Position numbers and translations under genes: made by a program
The notes under the pieces: generated by a model
What the model was told of the DNA's origin: nothing
What the model saw: the letters and a program-made list of their open reading frames with translations, nothing else
Databases searched by the model: none
Origin: CAYFPX01 sp964519895
GTDB lineage: Bacteria > Myxococcota_A > UBA796 > CAJQPC01
Assembly (NCBI GenBank): GCA_964519895.1
Contig: CAZFLE010000003.1
Coordinates: 62,001-126,000 of the forward strand
Direction of reading: 5' to 3'
DNA: 64,000 nt
Shown: one piece after another, positions 35,746 through 45,764 of the stretch
How the letters are laid out: each line of letters starts with the position of its first letter
Numbering within the stretch: the stretch's first letter is position 1

Positions 35746-38742
35746 ATGTCCGACCCGCCGACCCGAGCGAAGGTGCTCGCCACCGGCACCCGCCTGGGGC
35801 CCTTCCAGCTCCACGAGCACCTGGGCAGCGGGGGCAATGCACGCGTGTTCCGGGCGGTCGACGGCGAGGGACGCATCGTCGCCCTGAAGATCTTGCACCC
35901 CGGCCGTGCCTCGGCCGAGGATCTGAAGCGCTTCGAGCGGGAGTTCAAGTCCTTGGAGCGCTTGGACCACCCCAACGTGATCCAGGTCTACAAGGCCGGC
36001 GAGACCGACGGCCACGCCTGGCTGGCGATGGAGTACGTGGACGGCACGGATCTGGGGGGACTCGTCGAGGGCTGGGAGGCCCAGGATCCCCCGGACCGCT
36101 GGTCCCGGGTCGAGCGCATCCTGCGGGGGCTGTGCGCCGGTCTCGACGCCGTGCATGCGTCGGGCATCGTGCACCGGGACCTGAAGCCGTCGAACGTGCT
36201 GGTCGGCAGTGACGGCGAGCCCAAGCTGACCGACTTCGGCGTGGTCAAGGGCGACGACATGTTCTCCACCAACCTGACAGTGGCCGGCCAGCTGCTCGGC
36301 ACCGTGGCGTTCATGTCCCCGGAGCAGATCACAGGCGAAGGCCTCGACGCCAGATCGGACCTCTACGCGCTGGGGGCCATGCTCTACGTCCTGCTCACCG
36401 GGCAGCGCCCGATCGTTGCGGACAGCATCGCGTCGTACCTGGCGAGGCACCTGGCCAGCGAACCCAAGCGGCCGACCCAGGTTCGGACCGACGTGCCACC
36501 CGGGCTCGAGCGGGTGTGTCTGAAGCTCCTGCGCAAAGATCCGGCCGGGCGCTACGCCTCGGCGCGACAGGTCCTCGACGCCCTCGAGGGCACCGCGGCC
36601 GAGCCGACGCTGATCCTGCAGGGCCGGGACGGGGTGCTGGCCCACGCCCGGGAGCTGCTGGCAGGCTTGGGCCAGGACGGGGGAGGTGCGCTGGGCTTCG
36701 TGGGACCGCGGGGTTCCGGTCGCTCGGCGCTGGTCGAGGTCGTGGCCGAGCTGGCGCGGGCCCGCGGTCTGCCCGTCGAACGCGCCGACCAGGCGTCGGG
36801 CGCCCGGGCGGTGGTCTGCGCCGATGACCTGCACCTGCGCCAAGGCGTCCACGTGGGGGAGCTGGTCGAGGCCGTCGCCGAGCAGGGATCCTTGCTGGTC
36901 TGGTCGGCCGTCGCCGAGCCTGGGGCCGCTGAGCCCTCGAGCTCCAGCCTGGGCCCCCAGCTGATGCCTCTCGGCGGCACCGTGCTGGCGCTCCAGCCCC
37001 TGGACAAGACCCAGACCGTGGCCCTGCTGCGCCGGGCTGGCGTGTCGGGGCGGTTGGGCCCGGTGCTCGGGCGGCGTCTGCACGACGAACTCAGCGGCTG
37101 GCCTGGGGCCCTGGTGGACCAGCTCACTTGCCTGGAGCGGGCCGGCTGGCTGCGTCGCGATGGACTGCGTCTCGTGGCCAGCGTGCCTCTGGAGCAGCTG
37201 CGGAGTCAGCCTCTGCCCGTGCCCCAGCGGCTCCGCGACGAGCTGCTCCGCCGACTCGCCGAGGTCAAGCCCGCCGGCCGCCGGCTGCTCCAGGTGGTCG
37301 CCGTGCGAGGGGGCCAGGCCAACGCCGACTGGGTCCACAGCCTGGCGCCGATCAGCGCGGCCCAGGGCGCCGCCCTCACCGAGTCCGGGCTGCTTCGAGT
37401 GCGCAGCGAAGGGCTCGAGCGGATCCTGACCCTCGGTCCCCCTCGGCTCGGGCGGGTGGTCTACGACGCGCTCCAGCCTGGCCAGCAGCAGGCCCTCCAC
37501 CTCCAGGTGGCCGAGGCGCTGCTGGCCCGTCACGCTCGGCGCCCGGGCGCGATGGCCCCGGTGATGGCCGAGCACCTGATGCGGGCTGGCCAGGGGCACC
37601 GGGCGTGGCCTCTGTGGGTCCAGGCCGCCCGGCGGGCCGCGCGACGCCGGGATCCGAGCCAGACCCTGGCGCTGGCGACCCGGGCCCACGAAGCGGGCGA
37701 AGCCGCCGGCCCCGAGCTCGACCCCTCCGAGCGGCGTCGGCTGGAGCGAGAGACCCTGGCGCTGCGCGGCGAAGCCTTGCTGGCGTGTCGACAGCCCGAG
37801 CCGGCCCGGGAGGCGCTGAGTGCCGCGCTCGATCTGGGGGATCCGAGCGATGCCACGGCCCTGACCGCCCGCTCGGCGCTGGGGGCCGCTCTGGTCGCCC
37901 TGGGACAGTCCCGTGCTGCGCTCCAGGTCCTCGAGCCTCTGGTCGTCGAGCTGGCGGCAGGCCACCCGGCACGCCCTGCGGCCCTGCGCGCCCTGGCCGA
38001 GGCCCAACGACTCGAGGGACAGCTGGGACCCAGCGAGGCCACGTGGCGCGAGGGCCTGGGGCTCGCCCAGGAGCTGGGGAGCCGCGAGCCGGCGGGCCTG
38101 TGTCTGCTGGGCCTGGCGGGGACCTTGATCCAGGGCGGACAGCTCGTTGCGGCCCACGAAGCGCTGTCCCAGGCGCTGCCGCTGCTGCGAGCCACCCGGT
38201 CCGAGGGCCAGGCCCACTGCTTGCGCAGCCTGGCCGAGCTCCAAGCTGTGGACGGCCGCTACCGCGAGGCGCTGGCCCTCGCCGACGAGGCCGCGGAGCT
38301 GGCCCAGGCCCGCGAGGACCTGGAGACGTGGGGGGCCGCCCTCACGGTGACGGCGGACGTCCTGGAGCTCGCAGGCAGGAACCGGGACGCCGACCGCCTG
38401 CGAAGTGAGGTCCAGGCCGTCCAGAGCGCAGTCCCGACACCCACGCTGCTCCCGCGCGTGGTGCTGGCGGCCCAGGCCCCCCTGAAGGAGGCCCAGAGCC
38501 TCGAGTCCCAGGGCGCACACTTCCCGGCCCTGGGCCAGGCCGAGCTGGCCTGGTCGCTCCTGCCCGGTGCTGGCGCCGGCGGCCTGGCCCACCGGGTCGC
38601 CCTGATGCTGTGCCGGCTGGATCCCGACACCCATCGAGAGGGCCGAGCAGCCCACGTGGCCCGCGCCATCGCCGAGGAGCTGCCCCCCGACCTGGCCTCG
38701 AGCTTCCGGGCCCGGCGTGATGTCGCTGACCTCCTGGGTTGA
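35746..38742 (+). CDS. Ser/Thr kinase fused to ATPase and TPR-like repeats (2 of 3)
   Basis: Protein of 998 aa. Kinase domain: GSGGNARVF loop, Lys48, a canonical HRDLKPSN (143-150), DFG 163-165, SPE. The following ATPase region has the P-loop GPRGSGRS (320-327), again with Arg instead of Lys. Its Walker B-like site is AVVCADDLHL. It is shorter than its neighbours and lacks the usual VGR sensor motif, so its nucleotide binding is more doubtful. Ala/Leu-rich helical repeats with TPR character fill the C-terminal half. It is 93 bp downstream of the first kinase and 36 bp upstream of the third. Confidence 0.9.
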   Translation: MSDPPTRAKVLATGTRLGPFQLHEHLGSGGNARVFRAVDGEGRIVALKILHPGRASAEDLKRFEREFKSLERLDHPNVIQVYKAGETDGHAWLAMEYVDGTDLGGLVEGWEAQDPPDRWSRVERILRGLCAGLDAVHASGIVHRDLKPSNVLVGSDGEPKLTDFGVVKGDDMFSTNLTVAGQLLGTVAFMSPEQITGEGLDARSDLYALGAMLYVLLTGQRPIVADSIASYLARHLASEPKRPTQVRTDVPPGLERVCLKLLRKDPAGRYASARQVLDALEGTAAEPTLILQGRDGVLAHARELLAGLGQDGGGALGFVGPRGSGRSALVEVVAELARARGLPVERADQASGARAVVCADDLHLRQGVHVGELVEAVAEQGSLLVWSAVAEPGAAEPSSSSLGPQLMPLGGTVLALQPLDKTQTVALLRRAGVSGRLGPVLGRRLHDELSGWPGALVDQLTCLERAGWLRRDGLRLVASVPLEQLRSQPLPVPQRLRDELLRRLAEVKPAGRRLLQVVAVRGGQANADWVHSLAPISAAQGAALTESGLLRVRSEGLERILTLGPPRLGRVVYDALQPGQQQALHLQVAEALLARHARRPGAMAPVMAEHLMRAGQGHRAWPLWVQAARRAARRRDPSQTLALATRAHEAGEAAGPELDPSERRRLERETLALRGEALLACRQPEPAREALSAALDLGDPSDATALTARSALGAALVALGQSRAALQVLEPLVVELAAGHPARPAALRALAEAQRLEGQLGPSEATWREGLGLAQELGSREPAGLCLLGLAGTLIQGGQLVAAHEALSQALPLLRATRSEGQAHCLRSLAELQAVDGRYREALALADEAAELAQAREDLETWGAALTVTADVLELAGRNRDADRLRSEVQAVQSAVPTPTLLPRVVLAAQAPLKEAQSLESQGAHFPALGQAELAWSLLPGAGAGGLAHRVALMLCRLDPDTHREGRAAHVARAIAEELPPDLASSFRARRDVADLLG

Positions 38743-38778
38743 GTGTCGTGCCCCGGTGTGCCGGCTTAGGGCACCCCC

Positions 38779-41700
38779 GTGAAGTCGCCGTTCTCGTCCA
38801 CACCGCCCCCGCCCCCCCCTCCTCAGGACCCGGTCCTGGTGATGGGCGGGACCGAGGTCGAGGTCGGGGGTCGGGTCGGTCCCTACGTCTACAAGGGCCG
38901 CATCGGCAAGGGCGGGATGGCCAACGTGGTCCGCGCCGAGGACCCCGATGGGCGAGAAGTGGCCCTGAAGATCCTGAAGCCGAACCGCTTCAAGACGGGA
39001 CTTGCTCGCTTTCGAAGGGAGTTCCGGGCCATGGCTCGAATTCACCACCCCAACGTCATCGGGGTCGAGGCCTATGGCGACATCTATGGCCACCCCTACA
39101 TCGCCATGGAGCTCGTCGAGGGCCAGGACCTCCACCAGGTCATCCGCTCCTTCAAGGAGCTCGGGTCCGGCCCGGACAGCGAGCGCTGGCGGCGCTGCGA
39201 GGCCGTGCTGGTCGACATCTGCCGCGCCCTGGCCCACGTGCACGCCAGGGGGTTGGTCCACCGGGACCTGAAGCCGTCGAACATCCTGCTCGGCCCACAG
39301 GGCCGGGCCAAGCTGACCGACTTCGGCATCGTCAAGGACCTGCTGCCTACGGCGGACCCCGACACGAGCTCGAACCTGGTCGGGACGTGGGCCTATGCGT
39401 CCCCCGAGCAGATCACGGGCCGGCCCTTGGACCACCGGTCCGACCTGTACAGCCTCGGCGTGATCCTGTTTGCCATGCTCACCGGCCGCCGGCCCTTTGC
39501 GGCCGAGGACATCAAGGGGTACCGCAAGGCCCACCTGGAGCTTCCGCCGGCCCGGCCTCGCGACCTGATGCCGGACATGCCGCTGCACCTCGAGGAGATC
39601 TGCCTGCGGCTGCTGCGCAAGTCCCCGCGGGACCGGTTCCAGTCCGCCCGGGAGATCCTGTTCCGGCTGGAGCAGAACGAGCCCGAGGTGAGCCCCCGCA
39701 GCGAGGGCGAGGGGTGGGTGCCGCCGCTGGTGGGTCGCGACCCCCAGCTCGACGCGCTCCACCAGGCGCTGGACCGGGTGGTCGCGGGGCAAGGCGGCCT
39801 GCTCAGCCTGAACGGTCGGGCTGGCGCCGGCAAGTCACGGCTGCTGGATGCGCTGCGGAACCGCGCGGCGAGTCTGGGTGTGCCCTGGCTTGCCGTCCGA
39901 GCCCGCGAGGGCGGCAGCGGCCTCCAGGGACTGCTGGACCTGGCCCGTGGAGTGCAGCTCGAGCTGGCGGATCCGCCGCGACTGCTGAACCTCGCACTCG
40001 AGCTGTGGTCCCAGGGTGGAGTGCGCGGCGCCGATGCGGCCCTGCGGCTCGTCGACGGGCTGGGCGAAGGCCTGGTGGCCATGCTCGATCGCGGACCTGA
40101 GCTCGTCATCTACGACGACGTGCACTGGGCCGGGGAGCGAGAGCTCGAGCTGCTGGCGTCGCTCGGGCGCATGGTTCGGGGCCGTGCCCTCCTGGTGGTC
40201 TTCGCCCGTCGCTCCGAAGTGGAGAGCCCAGCGCTCGATCGGCTGGTCGGCGGCGCACGGACCGGGGTCGAGGGTCAGTCCCTGACCGTGGGACCCCTCC
40301 AGGACCACGATGTCGAAGGGCTGGTCAGCAGCTTGATCGGGCCCGGAGAAAAGGCCACGGCGCTGGGTCAGCGGCTCCACGCCGTGACCGAGGGCAACCC
40401 TCTGTTCATCCACCAGTACCTGGCGTCGCTGATGCACTCCGGAGTGCTGACCCGTCGGGGTCGTCGCTTCGAGCTGGGCGTCGACAGCCAGGAGATCGCC
40501 AGCGGCCACCTAGAGATCCCACGGGGGGTCCGAGAGGTGGTCTCCGAGCGCCTCCAGGACCTGTCGGCTCGAGAGCTTCGGGTCCTGCGCACGCTGGTCG
40601 TGGCTGGCCGGGAGCTCGAGCTGGACCTGCTCCTGGACGTGCTCTGCGAGGACGAGGAGCCCGTGCTGGACGCTCTGGACCACCTGCTGGGGCGGGCCAT
40701 CATCGTGGAGCGGCGCAGCCGGGGACGGGTCCAGCACGAGGTCGCGCACCAGCTGGTCCGGGACCTGGTCTACCGGGACCTGTCTCCCGAGATGCGGCGG
40801 TCCCAACACAAGCGGCTGGCCCGGACCTTGGAGTCCCGTTCTGGGCGCTCGCCCCGGCGCACGGCCCTGGTGGGCGAGCACTACCGGCTGGCGGGCGAGG
40901 CCGGCAAGGCCTTCTGCCTGTTGGTCGATGCGGCCGAGCGGATGCACGGTCGCTGGCTCACCGGTGCGGCGTGGGATCTGGCGACGCGGGCGGCGGCGCT
41001 CGAGGACCTGGCCCGGGTCGACCTGACGTCGGCCGAGATGGGGGCGTCGCTGGTCCAGCTGCTGCGGGTCCAGGGTGAGATGCTCTACGGGCGCGGCGAG
41101 TGGGCGGCAGCCCAGAGGACCTTCGAGCGCCTGATGGAGGTCGCCGAGAAGCGACGGGATGACCGCGAGAGCGTGCGTGCCGCGATTCGCCTCTCCCGCG
41201 CCCTGCACCGCACCAAGGCGCTGGACCGGGCGATCGCCTTGTCCGAGGGCGCCCTCAAGGCCGCCCGCTCGGCCCACGATCGCGAGGCCGTGGCGATGGC
41301 CCTGCACGAGCTCGCGAGCTTCGCCTGGGACGCTGGCGACCTGGACCGGACCGAGCGCCTGGCCCAGGAGGGCCTGGTCCTGGCGGTCGGCGACGACATG
41401 GCGCACATTCGCGGGGAGCTGCTCCTGGCGCTCACCGCGGTCCAGGCCGCCAGGGGCAGCCTGACCCTCGCCGCCCGAGGCTTGATCGAGGCCGAGGGCC
41501 TGTTCCAGCTGCTGGGGCGCAAGAGCATCCGCACCCTGGCCCTGTGCAACCTGGCGGAGATGCTGATCTGGCAGGGCCAGCTGTCCGGGGCCATCCACCG
41601 GGCCGAGGAAGCGCTGACCATCGCCAACGAGGTCGACTACCGGGTCGGCCAGGTGGTCGCCCGTCGGATCCGGGCCGAAGCGTGGCTGGAGCTCGGTCAC

Positions 41701-42306
41701 CTGGAACAGGCCCGGATCGAGATGGAGCAGGCCCTGGCCGAAGCCGCCGAGCTCGACTTGACCACCGAGATGATCGGCGCTCGCCACGGCCTGGCCCGGC
41801 TCGCGGCCGGCCGCCAGGACGCTTCGGACACCGAAGCCCACGTGTCGGTGGCAAGGGCCCTGGCCCAGCGCCAGGACCCGGAGCGCTACGCACCGGCACT
41901 GGTGGCGCTCAAGGCCTGGGCCTGTGCCTTCACGGGCGACCTGGACGACGCCGCCCGCATGCTGGCCCAGGTCGAGCGCACCCTGGGCAAGCTCCAGGTG
42001 CCCCGGCGCTGCCAGGTCATGCTCTCGGCGGCCCAGGCCCACGCAGCCTTGGGCGCCAGCGAAGACGCTCGCAGGCTCGCCAGCGAGGCGGCGGGACTGG
42101 CGGGCTCACGCAGCTTCCGCTTGTGGGACCTCCAGGCCCGCTGGCTCTTGGCCCAGGTCACCGAGGACCCGTCGGCTGCGGCGGGGTGGCGGATGGAAGC
42201 CATGGACCGGGCCCGGAGCCTGTACGAGGACCTGGACCCGGCCCACCGCGACGTCTACGGGGCCCGTCCCGAGGTGGCGGCGTTGCTGGAGGACGGCGAG
42301 CCCTGA
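38779..42306 (+). CDS. Ser/Thr kinase fused to ATPase and TPR repeats (3 of 3)
   Basis: Protein of 1175 aa from GTG 38779, beginning with a Pro-rich stretch (about eight Pro at residues 9-15). Kinase domain: GKGGMANVV loop, Lys64, HRDLKPSN (161-168), DFG 181-183, SPE. The ATPase starts at LVGRDPQ and has a canonical P-loop NGRAGAGKS (345-353) and Walker B VIYDDVHW, unlike its two Arg-bearing paralogues. The C-terminal 550 residues are TPR pairs. With kinases 1 and 2 it forms a tandem array, most likely by duplication, in which this copy kept a conventional ATPase site. Confidence 0.92.
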   Translation: MKSPFSSTPPPPPPPQDPVLVMGGTEVEVGGRVGPYVYKGRIGKGGMANVVRAEDPDGREVALKILKPNRFKTGLARFRREFRAMARIHHPNVIGVEAYGDIYGHPYIAMELVEGQDLHQVIRSFKELGSGPDSERWRRCEAVLVDICRALAHVHARGLVHRDLKPSNILLGPQGRAKLTDFGIVKDLLPTADPDTSSNLVGTWAYASPEQITGRPLDHRSDLYSLGVILFAMLTGRRPFAAEDIKGYRKAHLELPPARPRDLMPDMPLHLEEICLRLLRKSPRDRFQSAREILFRLEQNEPEVSPRSEGEGWVPPLVGRDPQLDALHQALDRVVAGQGGLLSLNGRAGAGKSRLLDALRNRAASLGVPWLAVRAREGGSGLQGLLDLARGVQLELADPPRLLNLALELWSQGGVRGADAALRLVDGLGEGLVAMLDRGPELVIYDDVHWAGERELELLASLGRMVRGRALLVVFARRSEVESPALDRLVGGARTGVEGQSLTVGPLQDHDVEGLVSSLIGPGEKATALGQRLHAVTEGNPLFIHQYLASLMHSGVLTRRGRRFELGVDSQEIASGHLEIPRGVREVVSERLQDLSARELRVLRTLVVAGRELELDLLLDVLCEDEEPVLDALDHLLGRAIIVERRSRGRVQHEVAHQLVRDLVYRDLSPEMRRSQHKRLARTLESRSGRSPRRTALVGEHYRLAGEAGKAFCLLVDAAERMHGRWLTGAAWDLATRAAALEDLARVDLTSAEMGASLVQLLRVQGEMLYGRGEWAAAQRTFERLMEVAEKRRDDRESVRAAIRLSRALHRTKALDRAIALSEGALKAARSAHDREAVAMALHELASFAWDAGDLDRTERLAQEGLVLAVGDDMAHIRGELLLALTAVQAARGSLTLAARGLIEAEGLFQLLGRKSIRTLALCNLAEMLIWQGQLSGAIHRAEEALTIANEVDYRVGQVVARRIRAEAWLELGHLEQARIEMEQALAEAAELDLTTEMIGARHGLARLAAGRQDASDTEAHVSVARALAQRQDPERYAPALVALKAWACAFTGDLDDAARMLAQVERTLGKLQVPRRCQVMLSAAQAHAALGASEDARRLASEAAGLAGSRSFRLWDLQARWLLAQVTEDPSAAAGWRMEAMDRARSLYEDLDPAHRDVYGARPEVAALLEDGEP

Positions 42307-42330
42307 GGCCCGCCGAGTCCGGGTCACAGG

Positions 42331-43455
42331 TCACGGCGTGAAGGCACCGTCCGGACAGGTGCCCTGGGGGTCGTCGGCCGCGACCGTGTAGCTGACACCG
42401 TCGGTCACGGTCACGGTGATGGGTCCGTCCCCGATGCAGAGCCGCGCATGCCCGCCGGCCAGGCTGCCGGGCTCGGGCACCCACACGGCGCCGCCGCCGA
42501 CCCGCGTGCCGATGCGGTCGAGCACGTCCTGGTCAGGGGCCGAGAGGTAGATCGGGTTGGCGCCCACCAAGACCTGGCGGTCGTGCCCGTCGTCGGGCAG
42601 GAGCGCGTCGAGCCAGGTGGTGTTCGTGCTGGAGTCGATGCCGTGGTGGTTGAGCTGGAGCACGTCGACGCCGTCGAGGGGCAGGTCGGCGTGGTCGATC
42701 ACGTGACTCTCCACGTCGGGCGTGTCCTTGCCGCCGCCGGTCAGGTCCCCGCCGAAGACCGCGTCGAAGTCGCCAAAGGACAGGTGCGCCACCAGGCTCC
42801 GACTGTTCTCGTCGTCGTGGGGCAGGTCCATCGTGGACCCTCCGGCCCAGCCATTGACCGCGACGACCCGCAGCAAGGCCCCGCCTCCCAGGTCGAGCTC
42901 CCAGTCCCCGCAGCCCGATGCAGGCCAGGGTCCCCCGCCGTCCTCGATGTCACAAGGCGCCCGCTCGTCGCCCTCGCAGAGTTCGGTCACCGGCAGGTCC
43001 TCGCCCAGCTCGCACACCTCGGCCCACGAGTCCGGGTTGGTGTCGCTGGGGTCCAGGTCGAAGGGCCCCCGGTGCACGATCGTGCCCTTGAGGGCGACCC
43101 CGGCGTCGTCGAAGAGCTTGTCCATGCCACCCACGTGGTCCTCGTGGAAGTGGGTCAGCAGCACGTGGTCCACGGACAGGCCACCTGCCGCTGCGAGAGC
43201 GTCCAGGACGTCGTCGTCGTGGCTGTCGTTGCCCACGTCGATCAGGACCTTGTCGCCAGCGGGCCCCACGATGAGCAGCGCCTCACCCGTGCTCCAGCCT
43301 GTCATCTGCAGCTGGGTCACCGTGAGGGTGCCCACCGCCGGATGGTCGGTGGTCCCGCCGCCTGGGATCACGATCGACGTGGACTGGGAGCTGGACTCCG
43401 ACTCGGTCAGGTTCATGATCGTGATCGAACACGCGGTCAGGAGGGCCAGGAGCAC
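42331..43455 (-). CDS. Metallo-beta-lactamase-fold lipoprotein (ComEC C-domain-like)
   Basis: Protein of about 374 aa from GTG 43455, one base after the upstream stop. Lipoprotein signal LLALLTAC (Cys9). Metal site THFHEDH (His102, His104, Asp106, His107), with further ligands in GDLTGGG and LNHHGIDSS, as in the ComEC/Rec2 C-terminal domain. That family hydrolyses nucleic-acid phosphodiesters or other esters. An unusual acidic insertion with Cys pairs (CELGEDLPVTELC, CDIEDGGGPWPASGC) may be disulfide bonded. Likely a periplasmic or outer-membrane hydrolase; the substrate is not known. It is in tandem with the CRTAC1-type lipoprotein. Confidence 0.85.
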   Translation of the reverse strand: MLLALLTACSITIMNLTESESSSQSTSIVIPGGGTTDHPAVGTLTVTQLQMTGWSTGEALLIVGPAGDKVLIDVGNDSHDDDVLDALAAAGGLSVDHVLLTHFHEDHVGGMDKLFDDAGVALKGTIVHRGPFDLDPSDTNPDSWAEVCELGEDLPVTELCEGDERAPCDIEDGGGPWPASGCGDWELDLGGGALLRVVAVNGWAGGSTMDLPHDDENSRSLVAHLSFGDFDAVFGGDLTGGGKDTPDVESHVIDHADLPLDGVDVLQLNHHGIDSSTNTTWLDALLPDDGHDRQVLVGANPIYLSAPDQDVLDRIGTRVGGGAVWVPEPGSLAGGHARLCIGDGPITVTVTDGVSYTVAADDPQGTCPDGAFTP

Positions 43456-43456
43456 C

Positions 43457-45055
43457 CTACCGTCGTAGCACCACCCTCTGGTCGACGTCGATCGGTCCGT
43501 GCTCGGTCTCGCCGCCATCGGGCCAGCGCACGACCACCCGGTCGGCCGTCGTCGCGCTTCCCAGCCCCACGTGGACCCGCGGGGGCGCTCCGCTGGCCAG
43601 GCCCACGCTGCCGGCGGTCACCTCCTGGGAGTGGAGGATCGACCCGGCCTCGACCCCGATCCGGGCCCCGATCCCGTGCCCGTTGGGCCCGTCCTGGGCC
43701 AGGCTCAGCTGCAGCCAGTGGCCATCGCCGCACTGGGCCCTGTAGGCCTTGGGAGGCCCGTCGAGCTCCCGCTTGAGCCAGTCCCGCCACCCATCGCCGT
43801 CCAAGTCGACCCAGAGGCCCCCGCGCCCGACCCCGGTGTCCGCGGCCCCCCAGTCGGCTGCCACGGGGCTGAACCCCCCGTCGTCCCCCTGGAGCCAGAC
43901 CTCGTCGGGCTGCAGGGTCGGGTCCGGCAGGCCCAGCGCGTCCAGGTCTTCGGTCACGGCGTCCGGGACCTCCAGGAAGCCGTACTGGACCGAGACGTCC
44001 AGGTCCCCGTCGTTGTCCAGGTCCGCCAGGACCCCGCCCCAGGCGGTCTTCTGGTCGCCGGTCGGCACCAGGCCTCGCGCCTGGGCGGCGTCGTACCAGG
44101 TGCCGTCTCCGGCGGACTGGAGCCAGTGGAGATCGTTCCACGCGGCGACCAGGAGCTCCGGGTGGCCGTCGCCGTCCTCGTCGACGGCCTGGCCGCCCAT
44201 GCTGAACGCGGCGACGCCCAGTCCGGCGTCGTCGCCCAGGGTCATGAGCCCGTCCTGGTTCCACAGCACCTGGTTGGCGATGCCGATGGGGCCGAAGTCG
44301 TTGAGCTGGACCAGGTCGGGGTCGCCGTCGTCGTCCAGGTCGGTCCAGACACCGCTGAAGGTGAACCCGTCGGCCGCCTGGGCCCCCAGCGCGACAGCCG
44401 CGAAGGTCCCGTCTCCCAGGTTGCGCCAGAGCCGATTCGGGTGCGCCGGCTCGGCCTGGCCTTGGAGCAGCTCGCCCAGCAGCGCCGGCTCCTCGCGGTG
44501 GTTGCCCACGAACAAGTCCAGCCAGCCGTCGCCGTCGAAGTCCGCCCAGCTGCTGCCGACGGAGTGCCAGCTCGCGTCGCCCAGGCCCGATGTGGCCGTG
44601 GCATCGGAGAAGTGCGCACCGCCGTCGTTCAGGAGCAGGCGGTTGGGCCCCTCCAGCACCGTCACGAACAGGTCCAGGTCGCCGTCGCCGTCCACGTCTG
44701 CGGCGGACGCCCCGGTGTCCACGGCCGTCCCGCCATCCGGCACCCGGGCGGCGCCGTCTTCCTCGAAAGAACCGTCGCCCTGCTGCAGCCACAGGCCGTC
44801 GGCGCCCACCCCAGGGACCAGCACGTCGAGCAGCCCGTCGCCGTCCAGATCGGCGACCACCAGGCCGCTGCCGCCGTACTGGGTGCCCGCGTTGTCGGGC
44901 CAGCTCGACCAGCCGTCGCCCAGGTCCCAGGGCGAGAGGGGGTCAATGTCGCGGAGCCCCGGCTCCGAACAGGCGACCAGGGTCGGGGCAGCGGAGTCCG
45001 TCGCCTCGCCGTCCTGACAGGCGATCCCACTCCAGATCAACAGGGCTGGGAGCAC
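43457..45055 (-). CDS. CRTAC1-type lipoprotein (FG-GAP/VCBS repeats with ASPIC/UnbV domain)
   Basis: Protein of about 532 aa. GTG 45055 gives a hydrophobic N-terminus ending GIAC, a plausible though imperfect lipobox; the longer frame to 45397 runs under the divergent gene. Several FG-GAP/VCBS repeats with DxDGDGxxD loops (DLDGDGLLD, DVDGDGDLD, DFDGDGWLD, DLDDDGDPD, DEDGDGHPE) form a propeller. The C-terminus has the ASPIC/UnbV signature (GHGIGARIGVEAG, HVGLGSATTADRVVVRWPDGG). The family is extracellular and calcium binding. Its stop is one base before the start of the hydrolase downstream, so the pair should be cotranscribed. Confidence 0.88.
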   Translation of the reverse strand: MLPALLIWSGIACQDGEATDSAAPTLVACSEPGLRDIDPLSPWDLGDGWSSWPDNAGTQYGGSGLVVADLDGDGLLDVLVPGVGADGLWLQQGDGSFEEDGAARVPDGGTAVDTGASAADVDGDGDLDLFVTVLEGPNRLLLNDGGAHFSDATATSGLGDASWHSVGSSWADFDGDGWLDLFVGNHREEPALLGELLQGQAEPAHPNRLWRNLGDGTFAAVALGAQAADGFTFSGVWTDLDDDGDPDLVQLNDFGPIGIANQVLWNQDGLMTLGDDAGLGVAAFSMGGQAVDEDGDGHPELLVAAWNDLHWLQSAGDGTWYDAAQARGLVPTGDQKTAWGGVLADLDNDGDLDVSVQYGFLEVPDAVTEDLDALGLPDPTLQPDEVWLQGDDGGFSPVAADWGAADTGVGRGGLWVDLDGDGWRDWLKRELDGPPKAYRAQCGDGHWLQLSLAQDGPNGHGIGARIGVEAGSILHSQEVTAGSVGLASGAPPRVHVGLGSATTADRVVVRWPDGGETEHGPIDVDQRVVLRR

Positions 45056-45179
45056 AGGCCCAGCGTAGCCGAGTGCGTGACACCACTGTCGCGGTCCAAG
45101 GGCCGACGGGGCCGTGTCATGCGGGTCCACGGAGCGGCATGGACGTTGCAGTCTGAGGCACACTGGACCCGGAGACCCG

Positions 45180-45764
45180 ATGACCCGCGCTGAGATCGCT
45201 GCCACCGCCGCCGCCCTGGTCCTGGGGACCAGCTGCATCACCGACAGCATGGTGGTGGTGGGCATGCCGGTCCCGGACACCGCCGAGCCCCAGGTCACAT
45301 CCGAGGACCCCTTGGGCGACGTGGATCTGGCGGAGCTGCTGACCGAGATCCAGGTCTGTGCGGACACCCAAGCGGTCCTGTTCGACCCGGAGCGCACCTT
45401 TGCGCTCTACCTGTCCGTGCCCGGGGCCGGCCAGGCGGCCTATGCGGACCAGATCACCACGACCTATGGCTGGGAGGAGGACGAGGACGAAGAGCGGGCC
45501 GACACACGGCTCTGGCGGGGCACCGCCATGGACCTGGACGACTGCAGTGGCGACGGGGCCGAGTTCAGCTACCAGGTCGAGCAGGGCACCCTGACGCTCA
45601 AGGTCAGCCCCACCGAGCTGGATCTGGACGCCGACGGCGCTGCGCCGATCCGCGCCACCGTCAACGCGGAGCGCGTGGGCTTCGACGCCTTGGACGGCGG
45701 CGACGAGGACGTGTGGATCTCCGAGCTGGAGCTGTCCTGGCAGGGCAGCGTGGCGCCCTACTAG
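45180..45764 (+). CDS. Lipoprotein of unknown function
   Basis: Protein of 194 aa. ATG 45180 has GGAG 6 nt upstream. Signal ending ALVLGTSC gives a possible lipidated Cys. The mature part is short, beta-rich and acidic, with a Glu/Asp patch (EEDEDEERAD) and a single later Cys (DDCSGDG). No known family. It is divergent from the CRTAC1-type gene (124 bp) and its TAG stop is inside the left end of the giant palindrome at 45761. Confidence 0.65.
   Translation: MTRAEIAATAAALVLGTSCITDSMVVVGMPVPDTAEPQVTSEDPLGDVDLAELLTEIQVCADTQAVLFDPERTFALYLSVPGAGQAAYADQITTTYGWEEDEDEERADTRLWRGTAMDLDDCSGDGAEFSYQVEQGTLTLKVSPTELDLDADGAAPIRATVNAERVGFDALDGGDEDVWISELELSWQGSVAPY

Noticed and set aside
35671..39792. A 1373-aa minus-strand ORF over the second and third kinases
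   Set aside because: Antisense shadow with Gln/Gly/Arg-rich composition; no domain seen; overlaps two confident kinases.
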